DNA of 53,758 nt from Microbacteriaceae bacterium (GTDB lineage Bacteria > Actinomycetota > Actinomycetes > Actinomycetales > Microbacteriaceae), in assembly GCA_014377425.1 (NCBI GenBank), contig JACMPQ010000048.1:1-53758 (forward strand). Reading direction: 5' to 3'. Below the pieces are notes generated by a model. It saw only the letters and a list, made by a program, of their open reading frames with translations, searched no databases and was not told the origin of the DNA. Positions 25,369 through 33,779 of this stretch are shown piece by piece (position 1 is the first letter of the stretch; each line of letters opens with the position of its first letter). The position numbers and the translations under genes are program-made.

Positions 25369-27317
25369 TCTGGGGAAAATCGCGTCGCGCAAGCGTGCCA
25401 CCCGCAGATGACGTGGCAACGGGCTCGGAACCGGATGTGACCTCGCCGGAGGTCACCGCACCTACCGCTATGAACGACGAGCTTTCCGAAGAAAACGACT
25501 ACTCGGAACCGTCGTTCCAGTGGGGGCTTCGCCCCTCCTCGCTCACTGAGCCTGAGCCTGTTCCCGCCTCCGTATTCGTCAAGGCAATCGACTCTCCGCA
25601 GCTCACCCCGGCCGCTGAACCGTTCAGTGCTGATCTGGATAGTGCTGATCTGGATAGTGCTGATCTGGATAGTGCTGATCTGGATAGTGCTGATCTGGAT
25701 AGTGCTGATCTGGATAGTGCTGATCTGGATAGTGCTGAGCGGAACAACAATGTGTCTTCGGCGGCCGCAGCCGACAACAATCAGTCCGTCGCCCGGCCGA
25801 ACGCTGAGGTCGATCGTCCCGCGGAAGAATTACCGAATCAGGAAGTAATCGTCGACACGGATTCCGCGGGTGAGGTGTCGTCAGAGCCCGCACTCCGCCC
25901 GTACTATCCACCGCCGCGGGTGAACGCCGAACGCTTCGACGTCGACCCGGAAGCAGTCGAACCGGAAGCAGTCGACCCGGAAGCGGTCGAACCGGCAGCA
26001 GTCGACCTGCCCGTCGATTCCGATCCGACCGCGCCTGCCGAGCCAGCGACTGCCGAGCCAGCGCCCGCCGCACCCGATGCTGAAGCGCTGAGCGCCGCCA
26101 TCCCAGCCTTGATCGAACCGGCTGCCTTCGGCGTGGGCGGATTCGTGGTCGATGAGTCGCATCCCGTCACCGCACCGCTGACGATGCAGGAAGTGCTCGA
26201 CTCGCCCTCACCCCGCCGCGCCGCCCGAGAAGCAGAGCGGCAGGTGGCCACCGCCACCGGGCTGCTGCGCCTCGACACTATCGCCGCGGCTGTAGCTGCC
26301 GCTGCCGCTGCCGCTGCCGCTGCCGCTGCCGCTTCAGCCGCAGCCAGTGCCAACGCGAGTGCCAATGCCAGTCCCAATGCCAACGCTGGTTCCGGCGCGG
26401 CAGGCGCGAGTTCTACCGATTACTCGGCACTGGCACCGGCACCGGCACCGGCACCGGCACCGCAAGCATCCAGTCCAGTTTCGGCTTTCTCTGCCCCACT
26501 GATTTCATCCCCAGCCATTTCCGCTTTCACCACGCCAGCGGCAACCGAGCAGCCGGGCTGGGATCCCTTCGGCGCATCCTCCACGGTTGCCCCGGTAGAG
26601 TCCGCTGAAATGGCGCAGGCGCAGGCAACCGCCTCGGAGCCCGCCACCGGTGCGGGCGTGTCAACTGACCAGAAGGAGACGAATAGCCCGATGTCGTCTC
26701 GGCAGTTGTCAACGGCGCAAAAAGTGGTGCTTTGGGTCACCCTAGCCGTGGTGCTCGTGGCCATCATGGTCGTGTTGTTCTTGGTCGGGAATCGCATCAT
26801 CGGCCCGTCCACCGCTGCGGCGAGCATCGCTTCTCCCAGTGTCAGCGCCACAGTCGCTGGTTCAGCGGTCGCCAGCCCCACAGTGTCGCCGGTTGTCGCC
26901 CCGATTGCAGCGGTCGCTCAGTCTGCCGAACCAACCGCTGCGCCCGCAGCTCCCGGAGAACACCCCTGGAACGAGCTCAACGGAGGCGAATGCCTCCAGC
27001 AGTTCTCGGATGCTTGGGCGCCGCGAATGTTGGTCGTCGCGTGCACAGCACCACACACGGCACAGCTCGTGCTTCGCTCCACATTCTCGGATTCCTCGAC
27101 AAGCTATCCCGGGGCCTCCATCCTGCAGGCGAAGGTCGCCGAACTGTGTTCACGCTCCGACACGTTGAAGCCCTTAGATTCACTGGCCGATGTCGTCATG
27201 CAGGCGAGCTTTGCTTCGAACGCTGCCGCCTGGACCGCCGGAGACCACGGGTTTCGTTGCTTCGTGAGCCGGCTATCGGGAGACGTTCTCCCCGGTTCGG
27301 TAGCGATCCAGTACTAG
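25365..27317 (+). CDS. Repeat-rich membrane protein with septum-formation-like domain
   Basis: This 650-residue bitopic protein starts on the pyrE stop (ATGA). Residues 1 to about 450 are cytoplasmic, acidic and low in complexity: seven exact SADLD repeats, four VEPEA/VDPEA repeats, and Ala and Ala-Pro runs. A single membrane helix (about 454-476) follows, then an exported C-terminal part. That part carries GGECLQQF...VVACTAPHTAQ, and two more cysteines in LCSRSD and FRCFVS. This resembles the actinobacterial septum-formation domain, with two likely disulfides. The function is unknown; a cell-envelope or division role is inference. Confidence 0.7.
   Translation: MIWGKSRRASVPPADDVATGSEPDVTSPEVTAPTAMNDELSEENDYSEPSFQWGLRPSSLTEPEPVPASVFVKAIDSPQLTPAAEPFSADLDSADLDSADLDSADLDSADLDSADLDSADLDSAERNNNVSSAAAADNNQSVARPNAEVDRPAEELPNQEVIVDTDSAGEVSSEPALRPYYPPPRVNAERFDVDPEAVEPEAVDPEAVEPAAVDLPVDSDPTAPAEPATAEPAPAAPDAEALSAAIPALIEPAAFGVGGFVVDESHPVTAPLTMQEVLDSPSPRRAAREAERQVATATGLLRLDTIAAAVAAAAAAAAAAAAASAAASANASANASPNANAGSGAAGASSTDYSALAPAPAPAPAPQASSPVSAFSAPLISSPAISAFTTPAATEQPGWDPFGASSTVAPVESAEMAQAQATASEPATGAGVSTDQKETNSPMSSRQLSTAQKVVLWVTLAVVLVAIMVVLFLVGNRIIGPSTAAASIASPSVSATVAGSAVASPTVSPVVAPIAAVAQSAEPTAAPAAPGEHPWNELNGGECLQQFSDAWAPRMLVVACTAPHTAQLVLRSTFSDSSTSYPGASILQAKVAELCSRSDTLKPLDSLADVVMQASFASNAAAWTAGDHGFRCFVSRLSGDVLPGSVAIQY
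25626..25730. repeat. 15-bp perfect tandem array, seven copies
   Basis: Seven identical copies of AGTGCTGATCTGGAT encode SADLD pentapeptides; an eighth is diverged. Identity down to third codon positions indicates recent expansion or ongoing slippage, and copy number should vary between strains. Confidence 0.97.
25944..26003. repeat. 15-bp tandem array, four copies
   Basis: Four contiguous 15-mers of the type GA(A/C)CCGGAAGCAGTC encode alternating DPEAV and EPEAV, in the same gene as the SADLD array. Confidence 0.9.
26295..26330. repeat. 6-bp tandem array coding poly-Ala
   Basis: Six perfect GCTGCC hexamers encode alanine pairs. A second hexamer array of GGCACC type (Ala-Pro) lies at about 26432-26461. 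Confidence 0.9.
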
Positions 27318-27365
27318 ACCGGATGCCGGGCTGGGCTGGGCAGAACCCGCCCAGGCCGAATCCGT

Positions 27366-28166
27366 TTAGTCCAAATCGGTTTCGACCGGCTCGCTGTCGA
27401 CGAGGTCGGCCACGCTGTTGAGTACTTCGTCGGGGCGGAAGGGGTAACGCTCCATTTCCGCACGGTCGCTAATCCCGGTGAGCACCAGGATTGTGTGAAG
27501 CCCCGCCTCAATGCCGGCAACGATGTCGGTGTCCATCCGGTCGCCGATCATGGCGGTGTTCTCGGAGTGGGCACCAATCTTATTCATTGCGGAGCGGAAC
27601 ATCATCGGGTTCGGCTTTCCGACCACATACGGTTCCCGGCCGGTGGCCTTGGTGATGAGCGCGGCTACGGCGCCCGTGGCCGGCAGCGGACCCTCCGCTG
27701 ACGGGCCGGTGGCATCCGGGTTGGTCACAATGAATCGCGCCCCACCCAAGATCAGCCGAATCGCTCGGGTGATTGCCTCGAAGGAATAGTTGCGGGTTTC
27801 ACCCACCACGACATAGTCGGGATCGGCGTCGGTCATCACAAAGCCGGCTTCGTGCAGGGCGGTGGTGATTCCGGCCTCACCGATCACGAATGCCGAGCCG
27901 CCGGGAATCTGGGAAGCTAAAAAGTCTGCGGTGGCAAGGGCTGAAGTCCAGAGAAATTCTTCGGGAACGTCGAGACCCGAGGCCCGGAGCCGTGCGCTGA
28001 GGTCGCGGGGGGTGAAAATCGAGTTGTTCGTGAGTACGAGGAAGGGGTTGCCGCGATCGCGCCACTGGCGCAGGAGGTCGGCGGCTCCCGGAAGGGGGTG
28101 GTTTTCATGAACCAGAACCCCATCCATATCGGTAAGCCAGCATTCGATTTCTTTACGATTTGCCAT
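27366..28166 (-). CDS. HAD-IIA family phosphatase, NagD-like
   Basis: This haloacid dehalogenase-fold hydrolase has a type IIA cap. The nucleophile motif is LTDMDGVLV, motif II is VLTNNS, motif III contains VGKPNPMMF, and the acidic motif IV is MIGDRMDTDIVAGIEAG. Relatives dephosphorylate nucleoside monophosphates or sugar phosphates; the substrate cannot be fixed. Length is 266 residues. The ATG is supported by TACGAT 6 nt upstream, and the gene is divergent from the SpoU methyltransferase gene. Confidence 0.9.
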   Translation of the reverse strand: MANRKEIECWLTDMDGVLVHENHPLPGAADLLRQWRDRGNPFLVLTNNSIFTPRDLSARLRASGLDVPEEFLWTSALATADFLASQIPGGSAFVIGEAGITTALHEAGFVMTDADPDYVVVGETRNYSFEAITRAIRLILGGARFIVTNPDATGPSAEGPLPATGAVAALITKATGREPYVVGKPNPMMFRSAMNKIGAHSENTAMIGDRMDTDIVAGIEAGLHTILVLTGISDRAEMERYPFRPDEVLNSVADLVDSEPVETDLD

Positions 28167-28172
28167 GCAGCC

Positions 28173-28178
28173 ATCGTA
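28173..28178 (-). promoter_or_regulatory. -10 hexamer of HAD phosphatase gene, leaderless spacing
   Basis: TACGAT on the minus strand ends 6 nt before the ATG at 28166. Confidence 0.5.
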
Positions 28179-28203
28179 ACGAGGTGAGGTAACGGGCGAC
28201 GGC

Positions 28204-28209
28204 TAACCT
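28204..28209 (+). promoter_or_regulatory. -10 hexamer of SpoU methyltransferase gene, leaderless spacing
   Basis: TAACCT ends 6 nt before the GTG at 28216. A GGAG inside the interval is too close to the start to serve as a normal Shine-Dalgarno. Confidence 0.5.
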
Positions 28210-28215
28210 TGGAGC

Positions 28216-28896
28216 GTGACCTTTTTTAGCCCGACCGCAGCTCTTGCCGCGGCAGCACCGAGTGTTGAACTCACGACCAACGGCGTGGGCCCCTGGCCGG
28301 GAAAGGTGCCCACCGATGAGCGCTACGATCCCGAACTTCTGAGCCGTGGCGACAGCCGTAACGTCATTGACCGCTATCGCTACTGGAACATGGCAGCGAT
28401 TGTGGCGGATCTCGATTCTCAGCGGCATCCGTTTCATGTGGCCATCGAAAACTGGCAGCACGACATGAACATCGGCTCAATCGTGCGCAGCGCCAACGCC
28501 TTCGGTGCCCACACCGTGCACATCATTGGACGCAGGCGTTGGAACAAGCGGGGCGCGATGGTAACCGACCGCTATCAACATATTCTTCATCACGAGACCG
28601 TCGAGGCATTTTCGGCCTGGGCTGCAGATGCCGCACTGCCGGTGATTGCCATCGACAACGTGCCCGGCTCGGTCATCATCGAAACCTTCGAGTTTCCGGC
28701 CGGCTGCGTGTTGCTCTTCGGCCAAGAGGGCCCGGGTCTGTCTACGCAGGCCATTTCCTCGGCGGAAGCCATCGTGGAGATCAGCCAATTTGGGTCGACC
28801 CGCAGCATCAACGCCTCGGCCGCCGCCGCCGTAGCGATGCACGCCTGGATCACGCAGCACGTGCGGTTTGCGCCAAGAACCGCTGCTGGGCTCTGA
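28216..28896 (+). CDS. SpoU/TrmH-family RNA 2'-O-methyltransferase
   Basis: This SPOUT-fold methyltransferase has all three trefoil-knot motifs: NIGSIVRSANAFGAHTVHIIG with the catalytic arginine, LLFGQEGPGLS, and SINASAAAAVAMHAW. Members methylate ribose in tRNA or rRNA using SAM. The N-terminus (about 70 residues) is not a typical L30e-like domain. The target is unknown. The GTG gives 226 residues. Confidence 0.88.
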   Translation: MTFFSPTAALAAAAPSVELTTNGVGPWPGKVPTDERYDPELLSRGDSRNVIDRYRYWNMAAIVADLDSQRHPFHVAIENWQHDMNIGSIVRSANAFGAHTVHIIGRRRWNKRGAMVTDRYQHILHHETVEAFSAWAADAALPVIAIDNVPGSVIIETFEFPAGCVLLFGQEGPGLSTQAISSAEAIVEISQFGSTRSINASAAAAVAMHAWITQHVRFAPRTAAGL

Positions 28897-28957
28897 CGCC
28901 GGGCCGGTATATTAGGAGTGTTGCTCAGTTATGTTAGGGTGAGCCCGCGCCGAGCGG

Positions 28958-28963
28958 TAACGT
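28958..28963 (+). promoter_or_regulatory. -10 hexamer of DUF3151 gene, leaderless spacing
   Basis: TAACGT ends 6 nt before the GTG at 28970. Confidence 0.5.
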
Positions 28964-28969
28964 TCAGGT

Positions 28970-29389
28970 GTGACTAATAATCTGCTCGGCGTCGCTGTGA
29001 CGCTCTTACCCGAAGAACCTGCGGTCCTTGCCGCGATCGCCAACACTGGGCTCGACGCCTCCGAGGTGGCAAGTGCTCACCCCACCTCGTCGCTGGCCTG
29101 GGCCATCCTCGCCAACAACGCCTTCAATGCCGGGCGCCCGCTGGAGTCTTACGCCTACGCCCGCGTGGGCTACCACCGTGGGCTCGACGCACTTCGTCGC
29201 GCCGGCTGGAAAGGTCACGGCCCCGTGCCGTGGTCGCATGTTCCGAACCGTGGCGTTCTTCGCTCGCTCTACGCGTTGCGTCGGGCCGCGGGGGTCATCA
29301 ACGAAACCGACGAGGTTGATCGACTCAGTGACTTTCTGCGCGATGCCGATGACCGGGTCATTGCTGCCATCGAGGGCGAATACTCCTAA
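28970..29389 (+). CDS. DUF3151 family protein
   Basis: This 139-residue actinobacterial protein of unknown function has a strongly conserved middle: HPTSSLAWAILA, then YAYARVGYHRGLDALRRAGW and GHGPVPWSHVPNRG. It looks all-helical and TPR-like, without signal peptide or membrane helix. The GTG at 28970 follows TAACGT by 6 nt. It precedes purA by 135 bp on the same strand, a region with its own -10 candidate. Confidence 0.85.
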   Translation: MTNNLLGVAVTLLPEEPAVLAAIANTGLDASEVASAHPTSSLAWAILANNAFNAGRPLESYAYARVGYHRGLDALRRAGWKGHGPVPWSHVPNRGVLRSLYALRRAAGVINETDEVDRLSDFLRDADDRVIAAIEGEYS

Positions 29390-29447
29390 CAGCGCTGCTC
29401 GGCCGCGCCCGCTGCTTCCGGAATCATCCCGGAAATACGCTGCCCGG

Positions 29448-29453
29448 TAGAAT
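29448..29453 (+). promoter_or_regulatory. -10 candidate of purA
   Basis: TAGAAT lies 71 bp before the purA ATG, giving a leader of about 65 nt that contains a run of seven T's and AAAGGA. A TTCCGG/CCGGAA inverted repeat (29416-29434) sits just upstream. No good -35 is visible. Confidence 0.35.
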
Positions 29454-29524
29454 TTGTTTTTGGGTAGGCGTGTGCTGCCCTCAGGAAATTTTTTTCCCAG
29501 CCCCCGTCACCAAAGGACTCGGCC

Positions 29525-30811
29525 ATGCCAGCAATCGTGATCATCGGCGCCCAGTGGGGCGACGAGGGTAAAGGCAAGGCCACCGACCTTCTCGGCAGCC
29601 GCATCGACTATGTCGTGAAGTTCAACGGCGGAAACAATGCCGGACACACCGTCGTCATCGGCGACCAGAAATACGCACTGCACCTGCTGCCCTCCGGAAT
29701 TCTGACCGAGGGCGTCATCCCGGTGATCTCCAACGGTGTCGTGATCGACATCGAAGTGCTCTTCGACGAGCTCGAGGCGCTGACCGCGCGAGGAGTGGAT
29801 GTCTCGCGGCTCAAGGTGAGCGCCAACGCACACGTCATCACGCACTACCACCGCACCCTTGACAAGGTCACCGAGCGTTTTCTCGGCAAGAAGCAGATCG
29901 GTACTACCGGCCGCGGAATCGGTCCCACCTACGCCGACAAGATCAACCGCGTCGGCATCCGCATCCAAGATTTGTTTGACGAAAACATTTTGCGTCAAAA
30001 GGTGGAGGCCTCCCTCAACCAAAAGAACCACTTGCTGGTGAAGATTTACAACCGCCGGGCCATCACCGTGGATGAGATCGTCGATAACCTGCTGTCGTAC
30101 GCCGAGCGACTGCGTCCGATGGTCACCGACACCGCGCTGGAACTCCATCAGGCGCTTGAGGCCGGCAAGGTCGTGCTGTTCGAGGGCGGCCAGGCCACCA
30201 TGCTCGACGTCGACCACGGCACCTACCCCTACGTCACCTCCAGTAACGCCACTGCGGGGGGAGCGGCCACCGGCTCTGGCATCGGCCCGGGCCGGATCGA
30301 ACGCGTCATCGGTATCGTCAAGGCGTACACGACTCGGGTTGGTTCAGGGCCCTTCCCCACCGAACTATTTGACGAATCCGGTGAATTTCTGCGCTCGAAG
30401 GGCTTCGAATTCGGCACCACCACCGGTCGTCCGCGTCGCACCGGCTGGTACGACGCGCCCATTGCGCGCTACTCGGCGCGCATCAATGGCGTCACCGACT
30501 TTGTGATGACCAAGCTCGACGTGCTTACCGGACTCAAAGTCATCCCGGTCTGCGTTGCCTACAGCGTCGACGGCGTGCGCGTCGAAGAGGTTCCGGTCTC
30601 GCAATCTGATTTCCACCATGCCGTACCGATTTACGAAGAGTTTCCCGGGTGGACCGAAGATCTCACCGAGGTGCGCCACTTCGACGATTTGCCGAAGAAC
30701 GCGCAGGATTACGTGCTCGCGATTGAGGCCATGAGTGGCTCCCGCGTCTCGGCGATCGGCGTCGGCCCCGGTCGCGATGCGATCGTGGTGCGCCACGACC
30801 TGATCGACTGA
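29525..30811 (+). CDS. purA: Adenylosuccinate synthase
   Basis: This enzyme converts IMP, aspartate and GTP to adenylosuccinate, the first step toward AMP. The P-loop [35 protein letters not shown] and the C-terminal GVGPGRD are intact over 428 residues, the normal length. The ATG follows AAAGGA at good spacing. It is apart from the other pur genes and leads into a GNAT gene starting 5 bp after its stop. Confidence 0.97.
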   Translation: MPAIVIIGAQWGDEGKGKATDLLGSRIDYVVKFNGGNNAGHTVVIGDQKYALHLLPSGILTEGVIPVISNGVVIDIEVLFDELEALTARGVDVSRLKVSANAHVITHYHRTLDKVTERFLGKKQIGTTGRGIGPTYADKINRVGIRIQDLFDENILRQKVEASLNQKNHLLVKIYNRRAITVDEIVDNLLSYAERLRPMVTDTALELHQALEAGKVVLFEGGQATMLDVDHGTYPYVTSSNATAGGAATGSGIGPGRIERVIGIVKAYTTRVGSGPFPTELFDESGEFLRSKGFEFGTTTGRPRRTGWYDAPIARYSARINGVTDFVMTKLDVLTGLKVIPVCVAYSVDGVRVEEVPVSQSDFHHAVPIYEEFPGWTEDLTEVRHFDDLPKNAQDYVLAIEAMSGSRVSAIGVGPGRDAIVVRHDLID

Positions 30812-30816
30812 CCGTA

Positions 30817-31461
30817 GTGACGGCAACCCGCCCCCCGCACCAGACGCTGACCGGTGAATTTGTTCGCCTTGAGCCGCTGACGCGGGAGCATCTTCCGGCA
30901 CTTTACGCCGCGATCGGGCATCCCCAGGTGTTTGCGGGCGGATACGGCGGTGGGCCGGTCGGATTGCGCCCCACCCTGGCCGACTTTACGGTGTGGGCTG
31001 GGCAATATTTTGACTGGGTTGCCGGCAACCCCTATGTCATCGTTCTGCTGGGCGGAGAGCACCAGGGCAAACTGGTGGGAACGAGCACGCTCAGTGATTT
31101 TGAATTGGCCAACGAAGTCGCACACCTCGGCTGGACCGCCTACGACCCGCGCGTTTGGGGCACAGCGGTGAACGTCGAGACCAAGCTCCTGCTGTTCGGC
31201 CTCGCCTTTGAAAACGGTTTCGGGCGGGTGCGCCTTCAGGCGGATTGCCGCAACGAGCGTTCCCGCGCCGCCATTTCCGGTCTCGGCGCGACCTTCGAGG
31301 GAATGCAGCGCCGAGACAAAGTTCGCGCCGACGGCAGTTTTCGCGACACCGCAGTCTTTTCCGTGATCATTGACGATTGGCCGAATGTTTCCGCGCTCCT
31401 TCGCGCGCGCCTCGACGCCTTTGCCGGACAACCGGTCACATTTCGGCCGTCCCCGCGCTGA
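30817..31461 (+). CDS. GNAT family N-acetyltransferase, RimJ/RimL-like
   Basis: The 214 residues follow the GNAT fold: VRLEPLTREHLPALYAA at the N-terminus, the strand LVGTSTLSDF, and AFENGFGRVRLQADCRNERSRAAISGLGA, typical of the RimJ/RimL acceptor-helix region. The acetyl-CoA loop in the middle (GWTAYDPRVWGTAVNVETK) is a divergent R/Q-x-x-G-x-G/A equivalent. The substrate is unknown. The GTG is 5 bp after the purA stop, so it is cotranscribed with purA. Confidence 0.8.
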   Translation: MTATRPPHQTLTGEFVRLEPLTREHLPALYAAIGHPQVFAGGYGGGPVGLRPTLADFTVWAGQYFDWVAGNPYVIVLLGGEHQGKLVGTSTLSDFELANEVAHLGWTAYDPRVWGTAVNVETKLLLFGLAFENGFGRVRLQADCRNERSRAAISGLGATFEGMQRRDKVRADGSFRDTAVFSVIIDDWPNVSALLRARLDAFAGQPVTFRPSPR

Positions 31462-31529
31462 GCCCCGGCCGCCGTGCGGAACTGCGCCGGTGCGGAACTG
31501 TGCCCGCGGCATCAGGGCGCGGTGTCCCC

Positions 31530-31535
31530 TAGGTT
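31530..31535 (+). promoter_or_regulatory. -10 hexamer of chorismate mutase gene, leaderless spacing
   Basis: TAGGTT ends 6 nt before the ATG at 31542. Confidence 0.5.
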
Positions 31536-31541
31536 TGATCC

Positions 31542-31889
31542 ATGAACGATTTCAGCCGTGATGGCGCGCTCAGCAATACCGACAAACTGGCGAGCCTCCG
31601 GAGCAGCATTGACAACATCGATGCGGCTCTCGTGCATTTACTCGCCGAGCGGTTCAAGTTCACGCAGGAGGTCGGCCGGTTGAAGGCGACCACTGGGCTA
31701 CCGGCATCCGACCCCTCCCGTGAAGCGGTACAGATTGCGCGGCTGCGCTCGCTGGCAGAGGAATCTCATCTCGACCCCGGTTTTGCTGAGAAGTTTCTCA
31801 ACTTCATCGTGGCGGAGGTTATTCATCACCACGAGCAAATCGCCAGCACCGGTACGATCGAAACTCAACTCGACGCCACTTCTCGGTGA
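31542..31889 (+). CDS. Chorismate mutase, AroQ type
   Basis: This small all-helical mutase converts chorismate to prephenate for Phe/Tyr synthesis. The helix SLRSSIDNIDAALVHLLAERF, the active-site lysine region VGRLKATTG, and SREAVQIARLRSLAEE match AroQ proteins. At 115 residues it is a stand-alone cytoplasmic form without signal peptide. The ATG is fixed by TAGGTT 6 nt upstream. Confidence 0.87.
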   Translation: MNDFSRDGALSNTDKLASLRSSIDNIDAALVHLLAERFKFTQEVGRLKATTGLPASDPSREAVQIARLRSLAEESHLDPGFAEKFLNFIVAEVIHHHEQIASTGTIETQLDATSR

Positions 31890-32100
31890 TATGCGCTCAG
31901 GCTTGATGTCTGTTTGTGCACGTTTGCCCATCGCTGGGCTTTGTGTTGATCTTCCCTCGAAATCTTCTTAGTCTTTCGCTAATCCTTCGAACTCTGTCCC
32001 GGATTGGGCCGGCGTAAACCGGGACGGCAACGACGTCGACGAGGGAACGTCGCGTCCGATCCAGCTCGACGCACGAAGACGTGCGCCGAAAGGAGCGATA

Positions 32101-33672
32101 GTGAAACGTTTACGTTTTGTCGGGTCAGCTTTGACCCTTGTTCTGGCCAGCGTGACGCTGGTGGCGGTCGCCCCCGCTGCGCAGGCCGCACCGGATACTG
32201 TGGCCCCCGCTGCAGCATCCGCCGCCCGGCCGGGCAGCACGGCTATTCCTACGGCGGTCGGGCCACTCCCGGTGACCGCCACCTCCTACCCGTTCGGTGC
32301 GGCCGACCATCAGGGCGTCCCAGAGAACCTGGCCGCAGTTGGGTACACCGAGAAGGAATACCTCGTGAGTGGGCGCTCCAACGTCTACACCTGGACTCCG
32401 GCCGGACCCGGCGAGGTGCGCAGCGCAGATGCTCCCTACACAACCCGCGTGTTGGTGCGACTGCCCCTAGCGAAGCAAAAGTTCAGCGGGAACGTAGTCG
32501 TAGAGATGCTGAATCCGTCGAACTACTTTGACCTCAACATCGGCTGGGCCATGGCCCACCGGCAGATGGTTAAAAACGGTGACGCCTGGGTGGGGATTAC
32601 CGCCAAACCCATAGCTGTCGACGCGCTGAAGAGTTTCGACCCCACGCGCTATGCGGCGCTCTCCTTCGCGAACCCCCTTGCGCTCAGCGATCCGGCTAAT
32701 TGCCTCACCGTTGCCGCAGACAGCGCCCGAACCACCGAGAATGGGCTGATCTGGGACATCTACACGCAGGTGGGTGCCTGGCTCAAGAGCCCGGCCGATA
32801 CCAACCCGCTGCGATACGGAACGGCGAAATCACGGGTGCAGCACGCCTACGGATTCGGCTATTCGCAAACCGGTGGTTACCTGGTGAACTACATCAACGC
32901 CATCCACCCCCGCGTGGTGAAATCCGATGGCCGGCCCATGTACGACGCCTACATCGTGGCCGTGGCGGGTGGCGCTTTTGCGGGTGCCTACCCAATGAAC
33001 CAGTGCGAACCGGCCCCGTTGCCCACGGATGCTCGCCGCCAATTCTTGAACGTTGGGGTGCCGATCATGCGGATCATGTCACAGTCCGACTACCTTTATG
33101 GCATCGATTCCCGCCGATCGGACAGCGACAGCCGCATTGACCGTTACCGGCACTATGAGATGGCCGGCGCAGGCCACGCCACCCCCGACGAGTTGTATTT
33201 CTCGGCATCCCCGGCAGACATCGTGAAGGCCAACCGTGCGGTACCGCCGGTGGCCTGCAACGAGGGACCGCGCAGCCGATTTCCGAGCGCGATCTTCTTC
33301 GACGCTGCGCTTCGCAACCTCGACTGGTGGGTTCGCTATAACGTCGCCCCACCGCACGCAGCGCCCATCCTGGTGAAAGATGGCGCACCGGTGCTTGACC
33401 AGTTTGGAAACGTGCAGGGCGGGGTGCGGTCCACCCTGCTGGAGGTGCCGACGAGCACCTGGTACGGAACCGCTACCGGAGCATCGTTCTGCTTCATCGC
33501 CGGGTACGAGGTGCCGCTGAGCAAAGAAGTACTGGCAAGCCAGTACAGCAGCCACCGCGACTACATCACGAAGGTAGGCACGTCGGCTCTGTCGCTGGTT
33601 ACCCAGCGCTTCTTGACCCCGGATGACGCCCGCCTTCTGGTTGCCGAAGCTGCGAAGTCCAACATCCCGTAG
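32101..33672 (+). CDS. Secreted alpha/beta hydrolase-domain protein
   Basis: A Sec signal peptide (MKRLRFVG, a hydrophobic core, cut after AQA near residue 30) precedes a 490-residue exported domain of the large alpha/beta hydrolase-domain family (PF20091 type, from memory). The nucleophile elbow is GYSQTGG with Ser255, the likely catalytic His is H359 (AGAGHATP), and CNEGPRSRFP resembles the conserved C-terminal part of that family. The GTG follows AAAGGAG. It is an isolated gene closed by a strong hairpin. The substrate is unknown. Confidence 0.8.
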   Translation: MKRLRFVGSALTLVLASVTLVAVAPAAQAAPDTVAPAAASAARPGSTAIPTAVGPLPVTATSYPFGAADHQGVPENLAAVGYTEKEYLVSGRSNVYTWTPAGPGEVRSADAPYTTRVLVRLPLAKQKFSGNVVVEMLNPSNYFDLNIGWAMAHRQMVKNGDAWVGITAKPIAVDALKSFDPTRYAALSFANPLALSDPANCLTVAADSARTTENGLIWDIYTQVGAWLKSPADTNPLRYGTAKSRVQHAYGFGYSQTGGYLVNYINAIHPRVVKSDGRPMYDAYIVAVAGGAFAGAYPMNQCEPAPLPTDARRQFLNVGVPIMRIMSQSDYLYGIDSRRSDSDSRIDRYRHYEMAGAGHATPDELYFSASPADIVKANRAVPPVACNEGPRSRFPSAIFFDAALRNLDWWVRYNVAPPHAAPILVKDGAPVLDQFGNVQGGVRSTLLEVPTSTWYGTATGASFCFIAGYEVPLSKEVLASQYSSHRDYITKVGTSALSLVTQRFLTPDDARLLVAEAAKSNIP

Positions 33673-33684
33673 GCCTCCGAAACC

Positions 33685-33720
33685 GAGACGCCCCGCTGGC
33701 TGCTGCCGGCGGGGCGTCTC
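33685..33720 (+). terminator. Strong hairpin terminator after secreted hydrolase
   Basis: A perfect 12-bp inverted repeat GAGACGCCCCGC/GCGGGGCGTCTC encloses a 12-nt loop, 12 bp after the stop codon. The T-tract is weak, as is usual in actinobacteria. Confidence 0.85.
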
Positions 33721-33779
33721 GTCGTTGCGATGAGGCCGTGGTTGCGGTAAACCGGGCCCGTGACTGGCCGGGCTTGCGG

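Noticed and set aside
25627-25848. Plus-strand frame with LIWIV repeats and minus-strand frames over the SADLD array
   Set aside because: They exist only because a 15-bp repeat keeps all frames open; they lie inside the pyrE-coupled gene and have no other coding signs.
28925-28945. DtxR-box-like TTAGGGTGAGCC before DUF3151
   Set aside because: Only one half resembles the iron-box consensus, and the gene has no iron link.
29390-29524. Purine or other riboswitch in the purA leader
   Set aside because: Only a short inverted repeat and a T-run are seen; no conserved aptamer core could be recognised by eye.
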